Part shown: piece after piece, positions 41,919-50,249 of the stretch | How the letters are laid out: each line of letters starts with the position of its first letter | How positions within the stretch are numbered: the first letter of the stretch is position 1 | NCBI GenBank assembly: GCA_030425645.1 | Contig: JAUHZK010000001.1 | Span: 310,001 to 374,000, forward strand | Length of the DNA stretch: 64,000 nt | Origin: Gammaproteobacteria bacterium | GTDB taxonomy: Bacteria; Pseudomonadota; Gammaproteobacteria; JAPPPA01 | Direction of reading: 5' to 3' | Translations under genes and position numbers: made by a program | The notes under the pieces: generated by a model | Seen by the model: the letters and a program-made list of their open reading frames with translations, nothing else | What the model was told of the DNA's origin: nothing | Database searches by the model: none

Positions 41919-43433
41919 CTAGCGGACAAAGGCCGCATTGGTACCGACAAACCGCAGTTGGTTCATGGTGTTTGGCTGTTGTTCTGTATCGAGGCGATTG
42001 GGATCTTCGCTATTGCGCAGCACAATCAGCTGGTCTTTGTAATGGCTAAGGTTTTCCATAATTCCGGCGCTAACAAACTTCTGGTAGTGACCAATTAGCC
42101 AGCTGCGCATCCGCTCTGGCGTCATTACTGGGCCTGCCTCTGGGCCAAAGCTGTCGCCGTCTTCGGCTAACTTAAAACCACGCAGCTCGCGGCGGATGTC
42201 GTTGTTCTGGCTCCAACGCCAGAAACTCAACACCTCAACGGTGTTTAGGTCTTGGTAGGCGGTGTCTAGGGCGCCGACTTCGTTTTCGGTGTACATGGTG
42301 ACCATGCGTTCGATACGGACTAGGCCAGCCGCGTCAACGTTAAAGGTGCTGACACCGGCTGCTAACAGCTGGTGGCGCTCGGTTTCACTAAACCGATGGT
42401 TGCTATTAGGCGGTAAGGTTGAGCGCAGTGGCAGGCCTTCAAAGGCTACAGCCGGGTCTTTATTGGCGCTGGCCTCGATGGCTGAAGCGACATCGGCAGC
42501 AATGACAAAGTGCGGTGTGGCACTGCCTGCAATGCCTAGCGCAGCCACTTGGTGGCTGTTGCGGCCGTTATTGGCCCAGGCGATTAGGTCAGCAGCGGTG
42601 GCACCGGTGTCGGTATTGCCGACGGCAAAAATGGCACGGCCGTCTCGCTGGCTGTTGTATTGCCAGCGGCGGTCGAGTTCGGCTTCTAGGGTGCGCAGGT
42701 TGGCTTCGTCTAAATACGGGCTCACCAGCTTGGTCATGTGGTCGTCTTCAGTGGCGGCAAAGGCGGCGCTGATGTCTGGGTTGCCAACACTAATGACCGG
42801 CTGCGTGGTGATAACGGTTAGGCCTGCTGCGTCTGGCTCATTACGGCCAAGGTCTAAGCCTTGGTTAATGGTGATTTGGTTGGCGGTAGCGCCGACCCAT
42901 TTGGCGGTGAGTACGGCTTTGCTAGTGTCAGCACCGTCAACCGCTGCAGTGACGTTTAGGTTGGGGTTGTCATTCACGGCATCGACAAAGCTTTGCGCGA
43001 GGGTGTCGCCGGTGTCGTCGGCATTAACGGCAATACGCACGCGGCCGTTGAGGCTGGTGGCACCGATATAGCGCACAAACTCGCCAATGCTTGGGCCTTC
43101 GACAGGATCGTCGATATTGAATTGCACTTCCCATTGGCTGGCGCTGCCGGCGTCGTCATCTAGGGCGATGGCATAAACCGGCAGGTTGCCTGCGTTGCGC
43201 AATGCGGCCAGCAACATGCTGGCCAATAGACTACCGGCACCCGCTAGCGCCACGGCTTGGGTGTTGCTGGTAATTAGTTGACGAAAACCACGGGCAATCG
43301 GCGCGCTGGCCAAGGGCTGGCCAATCACATTAATGCTGCGAGGCATGCCGGTCAGACCGCGCACGGCGTTGCGTGGGTCAAACTGAATGGCGGCGCCGGG
43401 TACTAGGGTAATGGGGATGCTGGTTAATGCCAT
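41919..43433 (-). CDS. Contractile tail sheath protein (Mu L-like)
   Basis: 504 aa. N-terminal ALTSIPITLVPGAAIQFDPRNAVRGLTGMPRSINVIGQPL and middle segments VTMYTENEVGALDTAYQDLNTVEVLSFWRWSQNNDIR plus C-terminal GIMENLSHYKDQLIVLRNSEDPNRLD are sheath-family features. The length matches Mu L. It forms the contractile outer tube. The long antisense ORF 42262-43071 is a shadow of this gene. Confidence 0.93.
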   Translation of the reverse strand: MALTSIPITLVPGAAIQFDPRNAVRGLTGMPRSINVIGQPLASAPIARGFRQLITSNTQAVALAGAGSLLASMLLAALRNAGNLPVYAIALDDDAGSASQWEVQFNIDDPVEGPSIGEFVRYIGATSLNGRVRIAVNADDTGDTLAQSFVDAVNDNPNLNVTAAVDGADTSKAVLTAKWVGATANQITINQGLDLGRNEPDAAGLTVITTQPVISVGNPDISAAFAATEDDHMTKLVSPYLDEANLRTLEAELDRRWQYNSQRDGRAIFAVGNTDTGATAADLIAWANNGRNSHQVAALGIAGSATPHFVIAADVASAIEASANKDPAVAFEGLPLRSTLPPNSNHRFSETERHQLLAAGVSTFNVDAAGLVRIERMVTMYTENEVGALDTAYQDLNTVEVLSFWRWSQNNDIRRELRGFKLAEDGDSFGPEAGPVMTPERMRSWLIGHYQKFVSAGIMENLSHYKDQLIVLRNSEDPNRLDTEQQPNTMNQLRFVGTNAAFVR

Positions 43434-43445
43434 GTTTAAGGCCTC

Positions 43446-44024
43446 TTAAATGGGGTTATTAAGTCCGGTTGCGTGGGCGGCGATAGCGGCCTCGCCTTGG
43501 GTATTGATGTGTTTTTCGCTATTGGTGTGCACGGTAATGAGCGGCACTAAGTCGGCGCCGTTGCTGTTTTCTAGGCTGACGATTTGATCAAAGGTGACGG
43601 CCCAGAGGTTGATGCCGGTTTTGTCGAGGCGCACGCTGTAGCGGTTAGCGCCGTTGATGTTCTGTGGCATGCCGCTGTAGTCGTTGCATGCCCCGTCTTT
43701 GGCTAGCCAGAGGCTGACTAAGTCTGTTAATGCCAGGGCAATGCGGTCACGGGTTTCTTGTTGGCCGTCGGCAGTGCCGATGTAAATGGCCATGCGGGCT
43801 GTACAGCCATATTGATTATTCAGCTCTTGGTAGCGTTTAATCGCGCTGGTGCGCAGGCAGCTGACCATGAGCACACGGTTGTGCGTGCTGATATATTCCA
43901 AATCGGCAAGGGTGACTTGACCCGCATGGGTGGTGACTTGCTTGGCAGCAAACTCGCTGGGCCAGCTGTTATTGATGGCCTTTAAAGCGGCGTTGATGTC
44001 GTCACGTAGTTTTAGCGTACTCAT
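43446..44024 (-). CDS. Mu gp37-like tail protein
   Basis: 192 aa from ATG 44024, which overlaps the upstream stop as ATGA; the track's longer start is not needed. The sequence MSTLKLRDDINAALKAINNSWPSEF and later YSVRLDKTGINLWAVTFDQIVSLENSNGADLVPLITVHT fits the Gp37 family. Its place between the G-like gene and the sheath is as expected. It is presumed to act at the head-tail junction or in tail completion. Confidence 0.82.
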   Translation of the reverse strand: MSTLKLRDDINAALKAINNSWPSEFAAKQVTTHAGQVTLADLEYISTHNRVLMVSCLRTSAIKRYQELNNQYGCTARMAIYIGTADGQQETRDRIALALTDLVSLWLAKDGACNDYSGMPQNINGANRYSVRLDKTGINLWAVTFDQIVSLENSNGADLVPLITVHTNSEKHINTQGEAAIAAHATGLNNPI

Positions 44025-44458
44025 TGCAGCAGCCCCAAATACCATTCGCCAATTTCAATACCAATGCGCTCGGCTTCGTCTTCACTAATGCCAAGATATT
44101 GGCGGGCGGGAATGTTTTGCTCTGGCCAGCCTTCGTTATGGACTCCGGCGTATGGCAGGTTGGATCCCACCAATACGGTTTCACTTTGGGCCTCAGAGCT
44201 AATGCTGTCGATTAGGTCGCCTTCGGCGTCGAGCAAGCTTTGGCCACCGCTAACGGTTTTGGCGTAGCGCTCTGACCACGCGGGCCAAGGGCTGCCGTCT
44301 GGCGCGGATTTTAGGCTTTCTAAACGCTCGCGGGCGCCGTCCTCAAGGATCTGCCCAACCGGTTCGCCGAGCTGCTCTAGGCTGCCAGTAGCCGCGTTGG
44401 CAATGGCGGCGTTAAGCCGCTCTAGGTCTCGCAGGTTGACGTTTAAGGCCATACTCAT
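44021..44458 (-). CDS. Phage virion morphogenesis protein (Mu G-like)
   Basis: 145 aa. The tail completion family signature is visible: LEQLGEPVGQILEDGARERLES, PDGSPWPAWSERYAKT, QSLLDAEGDLIDSISSEAQ, YAGVHNEG and IPARQYLGISEDEAERI. In Mu this gene follows F, but here it lies between gp36 and gp37, an arrangement seen in other Mu-like phages. It likely closes the head-tail connector. Confidence 0.9.
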   Translation of the reverse strand: MSMALNVNLRDLERLNAAIANAATGSLEQLGEPVGQILEDGARERLESLKSAPDGSPWPAWSERYAKTVSGGQSLLDAEGDLIDSISSEAQSETVLVGSNLPYAGVHNEGWPEQNIPARQYLGISEDEAERIGIEIGEWYLGLLQ

Positions 44459-44462
44459 GCGC

Positions 44463-44864
44463 TTACCAGTTGTTTGTGCCGCTGCTGTTGCGACGCGGTT
44501 TGCTGGTGACTACTGGCTTCAGGTTGCCAGCGTTAGCGCTGCCGCCGTCAGCAGGGCTGGGCGGTGGGCAGGCTTTCAAGATGGTGTCTTTAACGCGTGC
44601 GTTTAGGGCTTTCTTTTCGTCGGTATACGCGCCTTGGCGGATACTTAGGCGGTACATGGCGACGTCGCATGTCCACGCCTCTAGCTGTTGTGCTGACCAC
44701 TTGGACTGGCAATGAATTGACCAGGCGTCGATGTCGGCGCTGGCGTCTTGCAATGCTGCCTCGATGACGGCCGCGCTGGCGACAATATTGCCATTGTCGT
44801 CTGTACGGTAGAAAACTGAGTCGCTACCGTAGCGGGCGCGCAGTTGTTGCTCGGTGGCGTACAT
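44463..44864 (-). CDS. Mu gp36-like protein (DUF1320)
   Basis: 133 aa. N-terminal YATEQQLRARYGSD and VIEAALQDASADIDAW, CDVAMYRLSIRQGAYTDEKKALNARVKDTI are DUF1320 features. It has a disordered C-terminal tail (PPPSPADGGSANAG). It is a head-tail connector candidate. It is separated from the capsid gene by the fiber/LamG/esterase block, which is unusual. Confidence 0.88.
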   Translation of the reverse strand: MYATEQQLRARYGSDSVFYRTDDNGNIVASAAVIEAALQDASADIDAWSIHCQSKWSAQQLEAWTCDVAMYRLSIRQGAYTDEKKALNARVKDTILKACPPPSPADGGSANAGNLKPVVTSKPRRNSSGTNNW

Positions 44865-46025
44865 TTATAGAGCCAGCCTAAAGTGTGGCAGCCAGCGGTG
44901 CACCGGCGCATTGTCGTAACGGCTGTTAAACCAAACGTCGGCTTGACGGATATTGCCACGTGGGCCTTCGATCCGGCCGATGTCGTTATCTACCACGCCT
45001 TCCATTGCATAACCGACTTCGGTGGGCGTACCCAAAATAAAGCCGATGGTGATTTGGTTGCCCGCCACGCTAACGTTGTTAATGGTTGCGCCGGTGAGCG
45101 TAAAGCCGTGATTGGCCACCGCTGTGACGAGGTTCGTATCAACCTCTAAATCACCCCAATTATTGACCGTTAGCACCACATTGTTGCCGTTAACCTGGCC
45201 ACTAATGTCTGGCAGCGGGAACCGGGCGATGTCCGCCATGTAATGGGCAAAGCTTTCGCCGATTTGGCGATTGGCGTAGCTCTCAAAGTGAATGCCGTCA
45301 TTCGGCCACGGCGCGTAGTGGTAGTAACTAAAGGCAAGACGCACGTAAGGGTTGGCTTTGGCTAGCTCTAGCTGGGCCTGTGGCACCTCTGAGGTGGTGG
45401 TGCCGATTTGGGTTAAGAAATTTTTAGTCCAGGCACCGCACTGGGTAATCACCAGCAAAGGCTTGCTGGTTTGACCGGTAATGGCGGTTATGCGGCGTTG
45501 GTAAGACTCGAGCAGCGTTTCTAGCGCGCTGAAGTGTGCGGCTAGAGTTTTGTTGCGATCGTTATACCCCTGGCTCAAAAAGATTGCCGGCACCACTAGT
45601 TTTGGGTAGGTTTCTTTTGCTTTGGCAATGGCGTCCATTTGGTTTTCAAAGGCGTTGCTGCCTTCTTGCATGTCATCAATGGACGTACCACCAACACCAC
45701 CAGCGGCAAAAATCATGGGCGGTTTATGGCCCTTATCGCGCATGGTTTCAGCAAAGCCACTGGCCCACGTTTCGCCAAACCCGTAGTTCAACGCGCCGGT
45801 GTTTTGTATCTCTAGCAATGGCACCAGATTACCCGGGTTAGGGACTCGGGCGCCGCCATGTTCAGGGTCTAGTCGCACCCCATTCTCAAACATAAAGCTA
45901 TTAGCCGGGCTAGTTGTACTTAGCAGCGGTAGCGACGATGTGCCGCCGCTGTTGGATTGTCCCGCGAACAGGTAAAACTCTGCGTAGCCAGTTAGGTCTC
46001 GAATAATTGGGCCGTTGCTAATCAT
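44865..46025 (-). CDS. SGNH hydrolase / sialate O-acetylesterase-like phage protein
   Basis: 386 aa from ATG 46025, which overlaps the upstream stop as ATGA; the track start at 46040 is 5 codons longer. The N-terminal two thirds are a GDSL/SASA-type hydrolase: block I YLFAGQSNSGG with the Ser nucleophile, an oxyanion Gly region FAAGGVGGTS, Asn in SQGYNDRNKT, and the catalytic pair in WPNDGIHFESYANRQIGESF. The C-terminal third is a beta-sandwich (VNGNNVVLTVNNWGDLEV). A virion-attached esterase that removes acetyl groups from host surface polysaccharide is the likely role, by analogy with deacetylating tailspikes. Confidence 0.8.
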   Translation of the reverse strand: MISNGPIIRDLTGYAEFYLFAGQSNSGGTSSLPLLSTTSPANSFMFENGVRLDPEHGGARVPNPGNLVPLLEIQNTGALNYGFGETWASGFAETMRDKGHKPPMIFAAGGVGGTSIDDMQEGSNAFENQMDAIAKAKETYPKLVVPAIFLSQGYNDRNKTLAAHFSALETLLESYQRRITAITGQTSKPLLVITQCGAWTKNFLTQIGTTTSEVPQAQLELAKANPYVRLAFSYYHYAPWPNDGIHFESYANRQIGESFAHYMADIARFPLPDISGQVNGNNVVLTVNNWGDLEVDTNLVTAVANHGFTLTGATINNVSVAGNQITIGFILGTPTEVGYAMEGVVDNDIGRIEGPRGNIRQADVWFNSRYDNAPVHRWLPHFRLAL

Positions 46026-46852
46026 GCTGCCATGTTCCATAGGCCAACGGTGTTGCCGTCGTTTTCAAAGGTGAAGCCGGTACCGGTATCAGATGGGGTA
46101 ATGCCGGGCCAGCGCGAAACGTCAGACAGGCGGCCCGCTCGTAAGAGACCGCAGAAAGGATTGGGGGCTGGCGCGGCATAATCGACGCCATGCGCGCGGC
46201 CCATGTAGAAATGCGTTGGTGCCGTGACTTGGCGCAAACTGATGTTATTAGAAGTGCCGATATGATTTCCGTCTAAGTACAGCAGGAAGTTGTCGCCGTC
46301 ATAACAGACCTGAAAGACATAGTCCTGTCCTTCGTTCAGCGGGTTTGGGATATTTCCCACCGGGCCTTGGCGGTCAAAAGTGCCGTCAGCTTCGCGCCAG
46401 CCAACGTAGGGGCTGTTATTGACGTCGAGGCCGATCACCCAGCTTGCGTCAGGATTTTGGTCTTCGCGGTTCTCTGTGTGGGTATGCCATTCACCGGCTA
46501 GCACTTGGTCGGTGCCATTGGCCGCGCCGGCTTTAAATTTGACCTCGATGGTGAAGTTACCATTGGTCATGGCTTTGTCGGTGGTTAAGCCGTTGCTGTC
46601 AGCCCCCCGGTTAGTGCAGTCAAACTGCCATGCACCAGAGCCGCCACCGGGCGGACTGTCGACAAATACAGGGGCTGGCGACCCTACAAGCCGCAGATGG
46701 TTGCCGTGACCGCTTGTGTCTCTCAAGGCGTTGTTATTGCCAGAGCCGCCGCCATTCATTTCCAAATTGGCAAGGCGCGCCTCTTGGCGTTCAATGATGT
46801 CGCACAGCGCCTCATTGTCTAGTTCAACCAAGCAAGCAGGAACTTTTGCCAT
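46022..46852 (-). CDS. LamG-like (concanavalin A fold) phage surface protein
   Basis: 276 aa. A short coiled-coil N-terminus (LVELDNEALCDIIERQEARLANLEMNGGGSG) leads to a LamG jelly roll: AWQFDCTNRGADSNGL, NFTIEVKFKAGAA, YVFQVCYDGDNFLLYLDGNHIG, THFYMGRAHG and GLLRAGRLSDVSRW. The coiled coil may trimerise it or attach it to the fiber encoded just upstream (2-base gap). LamG domains bind glycans or proteins. Together with the esterase gene (4-base overlap) it suggests a receptor-binding module. Confidence 0.78.
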   Translation of the reverse strand: MAKVPACLVELDNEALCDIIERQEARLANLEMNGGGSGNNNALRDTSGHGNHLRLVGSPAPVFVDSPPGGGSGAWQFDCTNRGADSNGLTTDKAMTNGNFTIEVKFKAGAANGTDQVLAGEWHTHTENREDQNPDASWVIGLDVNNSPYVGWREADGTFDRQGPVGNIPNPLNEGQDYVFQVCYDGDNFLLYLDGNHIGTSNNISLRQVTAPTHFYMGRAHGVDYAAPAPNPFCGLLRAGRLSDVSRWPGITPSDTGTGFTFENDGNTVGLWNMAA

Positions 46853-46854
46853 TA

Positions 46855-49158
46855 TTAATTACCCTTGGTTTGCAGGTGCCAGCGATAGCCCGCTTTAGCC
46901 CGCTCATTAAAGATGGCTAAGGAGCCGTTTTGTGTGATGTCGCCAAGCTGATCGGTGTTGCCTAGGGAGGCGTTGGTGATGATTTCGGTGGGAGTGTCTA
47001 GCGCGACCTGAACATGGCCATCTTCTTCGGCAGTGCCGTTGTAGTCACGCAGCACGATAGTGCCAGTGCCTAATTCTCCTAGCGCCTGTTCATTGGCGAG
47101 GCTGCGCTGTTCGTTGTCGTTAATTTGATCTAGTAGAGCTTGGTCAACGCCGCCGCCGGATGCACCCAAGAATGTGCCGAACTCGGCTGGCTTAGCCAGT
47201 ATGACCAACATGACGGTAGTGGCGCGTGGGCGGTTATCAATAATGCCCAGCTGGCTGTCGGTTTGATAGGTGCCATCGGCAACGCCTTGCGACCCAGCAA
47301 ACGCGGCGGCCCCAGACGCTAGTGTGACGCTGTGCGTGTGGGCTAGGTTGTGGCTGTCTTGGCCAATAATGTCGCCGACCACTCGGCCTGGGCCTTTACC
47401 AACTAGGAATAAGTCGCCTTCGGGTAGGTTAAAGGTGGTGCTGCCGTCGCCAGCGCCCCAAGTGTCGCCGATTTCCGCATAAAGGCCCGCGTATTCGACC
47501 CGTGACACTGCTTTGCGGGCGCCCGGCTCTAACTCAATGGTGCCGGGCGGCGCGATTGGGCCACCCCAGCTGAAGATAAAGCCGGGTTTAATGCCGACCT
47601 CTGGAATGGCACCACCTTCGGCTATCAGCACCCATTCAGCATTTTGCTTATTGGGGGTAACGCCTTGGTTATTGTCAACTGTGCTGCGCCAGCTGCTGCC
47701 ACCAAAGAAGACGCCATCTTTTTTGTTGTAGATTGCGTCAGGGTCGTAAACGTCACGCCAATTTATGCCCGGCGAGCCGTCACTAATGGTAATGCTTTGG
47801 GTGCTGGTGCTGACGGTGTGGGTGCCGTCGCCGTTGTCGGTGAGCGTTGGGGTTTCGCCGTCGGCACCGGCGTCACCTTGGGCGCCGTCGCTAATGGTAA
47901 TACTTTGCGTGCTAGTGGCGACGGTATGGGTGCCGTCGCCATTGTCGGTGAGGCTTGGGGTTTCGCCGTCGGCACCGGTGTCGCCTTGGGCGCCATCATA
48001 GATGGTAATGCTTTGGCTGCTGGTACTGATGGTGTAACTGCCGTCACCGTTGTCGGTTAGCGTTGGGGCTTGGCCTTCTGGGCCTTGGGCGCCGTCGCTA
48101 ATGGTGATGCTTTGGCTGCTGGTGCTGACAGTGTAGCTACCGTCGCCGTTGTCGGTCAGGGTTGGGGTTTCGCCATCTTGGCCACTGGGGCCGACTAGGC
48201 TTTGAATTAGTTCCCAGTTGCCGACGTTTTTGCGATAAACGTCGCCATTATGTTGCAGGTATAGGTCGTCGTCTGCGCCGAGGCTGTTGTCTGGCGTGTT
48301 GCTGCCGTTATACCAGGTGGATCCGTCAAATCCGACCACGCGGCCGTGGTTTTCTTGGCTGCCGTCGGTATACGTGGTGAGCAGGTCGCCTGCCACAATA
48401 TCGAGCGCTTGAATGCCACGGCCAGCTTCACCTTGAACTTGGCCAGCGTTTTGCGTTTGGCCGTTGCTATAGGTGGTGACAAGCTCGCCGTCGATAATTT
48501 CAACCGACTCTATGCCGCGCCCGTCGCTACCCGCGTCACCTGTAACCTTGCCGACGTTTTCGCTGCTACCGTCGCTGTAGTAAACAACAAGGTTGCCCGC
48601 AATAATTTCGGTTTGCTGGATGCTGGTGCCGTCTACACCGTCGACGCCGTTTTGACCGGCTGGGCCTACTACTTGCCCTAGATTGTCTTCGACGCCGTCA
48701 CTAAAGGTCACCAGCAGATTGCCGCCGTTGATCTCAAAATTAGATACGTGTCGACCGGGTGCACCAGCCGGGCCTTGCAGGTTGCCAAAGTTGTGCAACT
48801 CGCCATTGCTGAGTTCGATAACAAGGTCGTCGTTCTCGTGGCGGATGTCGACAATGCCAACACCGTGCTCGCCGTCTTGGCCGCTGGCGCCAACAACTTG
48901 GCCGAGGTTTTGGGTGCTGCCGTCGGTGAAGCTTAGCCAGAGCTGGCCGTCGGGCGTGATAGCGCCGTCAACAATGCCACGGCCATCTAGGCCGTTGCTA
49001 CCATCAGCGCCGGGTTGACCTGCAACCGTGCCGACCGCTTGCGTGGTGCCGTCGTTATAACTTAGAACCAGCTCGCCGCCTTGGATGGTGGCGTTGATAA
49101 TGCCGCGAGCATTGCCGTTGCTTTGGCTATTGCCGCTGTTGCCGACTTCCCAAACCAT
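46855..49158 (-). CDS. Large collagen-like repetitive tail fiber with tail-collar domain
   Basis: 767 aa. The first 300 residues are about eight imperfect units of the type GGELVLSYNDGTTQAVG linked by short collagen-like segments (GQPGADGSNGLDGRG, GPAGAPGRH). Next, residues about 327-465 hold four near-identical 33-36-residue repeats (PTLTDNGDGSYTVSTSSQSI, then TISDGAQGDTGADG). A tail-collar domain follows (GGPIAPPGTIELEPGARKAV, FNLPEGDLFLVGKG), then AHTHSVTL and a C-terminal beta region. It is a fiber by domain content but sits between capsid and tail genes, not at the end of the operon. Confidence 0.82.
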   Translation of the reverse strand: MVWEVGNSGNSQSNGNARGIINATIQGGELVLSYNDGTTQAVGTVAGQPGADGSNGLDGRGIVDGAITPDGQLWLSFTDGSTQNLGQVVGASGQDGEHGVGIVDIRHENDDLVIELSNGELHNFGNLQGPAGAPGRHVSNFEINGGNLLVTFSDGVEDNLGQVVGPAGQNGVDGVDGTSIQQTEIIAGNLVVYYSDGSSENVGKVTGDAGSDGRGIESVEIIDGELVTTYSNGQTQNAGQVQGEAGRGIQALDIVAGDLLTTYTDGSQENHGRVVGFDGSTWYNGSNTPDNSLGADDDLYLQHNGDVYRKNVGNWELIQSLVGPSGQDGETPTLTDNGDGSYTVSTSSQSITISDGAQGPEGQAPTLTDNGDGSYTISTSSQSITIYDGAQGDTGADGETPSLTDNGDGTHTVATSTQSITISDGAQGDAGADGETPTLTDNGDGTHTVSTSTQSITISDGSPGINWRDVYDPDAIYNKKDGVFFGGSSWRSTVDNNQGVTPNKQNAEWVLIAEGGAIPEVGIKPGFIFSWGGPIAPPGTIELEPGARKAVSRVEYAGLYAEIGDTWGAGDGSTTFNLPEGDLFLVGKGPGRVVGDIIGQDSHNLAHTHSVTLASGAAAFAGSQGVADGTYQTDSQLGIIDNRPRATTVMLVILAKPAEFGTFLGASGGGVDQALLDQINDNEQRSLANEQALGELGTGTIVLRDYNGTAEEDGHVQVALDTPTEIITNASLGNTDQLGDITQNGSLAIFNERAKAGYRWHLQTKGN
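47771..48178 (-). repeat. Tandem coding repeat (four units of about 100-108 bp)
   Basis: Within the fiber gene four units encode PTLTDNGDGSYTVSTSSQSI-type segments, each followed by a TISDGAQG-type linker. The two right-hand units share SYTVSTSSQS and the two left-hand units share THTVSTSTQS, implying stepwise duplication. Copy-number change by slippage or recombination is likely. Confidence 0.85.
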
Positions 49159-49508
49159 TAGATTAATACCTCGATTTCGGCTGAGCCGTCGCCTGCCACA
49201 ATGCTTAGGCGCAGGCCAGTAACGGCTTTGTCTTCGCGTAGGTCGGCTTCGCGTAGGCTGTCTGGCGTGGTGTTACTGATGTCACCTAGTGGCCAGCTGC
49301 GCCAGTTGGCAGTGCCTGCTTTGACGCGGTCTGGATGGCTGGTGGTGTGCTCGACGCGGGCAACGGTGTCGGTACCGGTAATGGTAACGGCAACATTGCC
49401 GCCGCTGAGGTCTTGGTCACGTGGCGGGTGGAACTCTAACGGCTCGCCACCGGCATAAGCGGTGCCGCTATAAAACCAGTTGGTGCCGTCAAAGTTCCAG
49501 CCTGCCAT
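49158..49508 (-). CDS. Hypothetical phage protein upstream of the fiber
   Basis: 116 aa, beta-rich, starting AGWNFDGTNWFYSGTAYAGGEPLEFHPP and ending LRLSIVAGDGSAEIEVLI. Not recognised. Its last base overlaps the fiber ATG, so it is coupled to the fiber and may serve as its adaptor or a virion decoration; this is inference from position. Confidence 0.65.
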   Translation of the reverse strand: MAGWNFDGTNWFYSGTAYAGGEPLEFHPPRDQDLSGGNVAVTITGTDTVARVEHTTSHPDRVKAGTANWRSWPLGDISNTTPDSLREADLREDKAVTGLRLSIVAGDGSAEIEVLI

Positions 49509-49537
49509 GCGTGTGACCTCTTACTTACAGCAAACGC

Positions 49538-50125
49538 TTATTGGTTAACGGTGATGGCCGCTTCTAAACCGGCGGCGGTAGCAACCGCATTAACGCCGTC
49601 AGCGTGCAAGGCTGCATTTAGCGTCTGCAGGTCTGGCGTTTCGCCTTCAGCCAAATTTAATGAATAGATGGCGGTGGCAATCGCGTCAGCGCTGGCTTCT
49701 GGCAGTTGTTGAGCGGCTTTGATGTCAGCGGCTTTTACTTTGGCGACCTTTAGGCCTTGGTCTTTTAACGCCTTGGTGACGTTATCCACGGTGGGCTTTT
49801 CACCGGCGGCTTTGTCTAGCGAGGCTACGGCCATGTGAACTTGTTGAGGTGTGGCGGCTGGCGTAGCAGCGGCTTGCTTGGCGGCGCCTTCAGTCTGCGG
49901 CAGCTCAAGCATTTGCGCGCCCTGGAACTGGTTGCGCTGCTCGGCAGCTTCAGCGGTGATCTCTTTCACTGCTAGGTGTGGATCCGCTTCTAGTTTGTCG
50001 CGCACTTCTTGGCTCATGCCATCTAGTGGCAGCAGGTTGTAGCCTAGGCTAAAGACAATTCCTGCACGCACGTGAGTGGGTAGTTTTGTCTGCACTTGCA
50101 GGTGGGTGTTTTGTTGTTCTGGCAT
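49538..50125 (-). CDS. Mu gp35-like head-associated protein
   Basis: 195 aa from ATG 50125, chosen because GGAG lies 6 bases upstream; the track start falls in the preceding terminator. The N-terminus KLPTHVRAGIVFSLGYNLLPL and QEVRDKLEADPHLAVKEI resembles the FluMu gp35/HI1506 group. Two related helical modules follow (DKAAGEKPTVDNVTKALKDQ and NLAEGETPDLQTLNAALHAD). The role is unknown, but its place after the capsid gene is conserved. Confidence 0.7.
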   Translation of the reverse strand: MPEQQNTHLQVQTKLPTHVRAGIVFSLGYNLLPLDGMSQEVRDKLEADPHLAVKEITAEAAEQRNQFQGAQMLELPQTEGAAKQAAATPAATPQQVHMAVASLDKAAGEKPTVDNVTKALKDQGLKVAKVKAADIKAAQQLPEASADAIATAIYSLNLAEGETPDLQTLNAALHADGVNAVATAAGLEAAITVNQ

Positions 50126-50157
50126 GGTTGGCTCCATTTTCAGTAGGGTGTTTTTAG

Positions 50158-50196
50158 AGCCACTTGAAGCACATACAAACGGGGCTTTAAGTGGCT
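50158..50196. other. Second hairpin next to the capsid terminator
   Basis: AGCCACTT (50158-50165) and AAGTGGCT (50189-50196) form an 8-bp stem with a 23-base loop, directly beside the main terminator hairpin. It could modulate read-through into the fiber/tail operon. Confidence 0.5.
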
Positions 50197-50230
50197 TTAA
50201 AAACACCCCGCACTGTTGCGGGGTGTTTTG
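50196..50230 (-). terminator. Terminator after the major capsid gene (both directions)
   Basis: AAACACCCCGCA/TGCGGGGTGTTT, a perfect 12-bp stem with CTGT loop (50201-50228), flanked by A/T runs on both sides. On the minus strand it lies about 20 bases past the capsid stop and is followed by TTTTTAAAG. It probably limits transcription so that the capsid gene is expressed above the genes behind it. Confidence 0.85.
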
Positions 50231-50249
50231 GGGGGATTGAGCGTTAGCT

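Noticed and set aside
42262-43071. 269-aa plus-strand ORF opposite the tail sheath gene
   Set aside because: Antisense shadow: codons mirror the sheath gene, the composition is Ser/Ala/Arg-rich, and all neighbours run on the minus strand.
47644-48060. Plus-strand ORFs 47644-48060 and 47765-48001 with regular repeats
   Set aside because: Their periodicity only mirrors the tandem repeats of the fiber gene on the minus strand.
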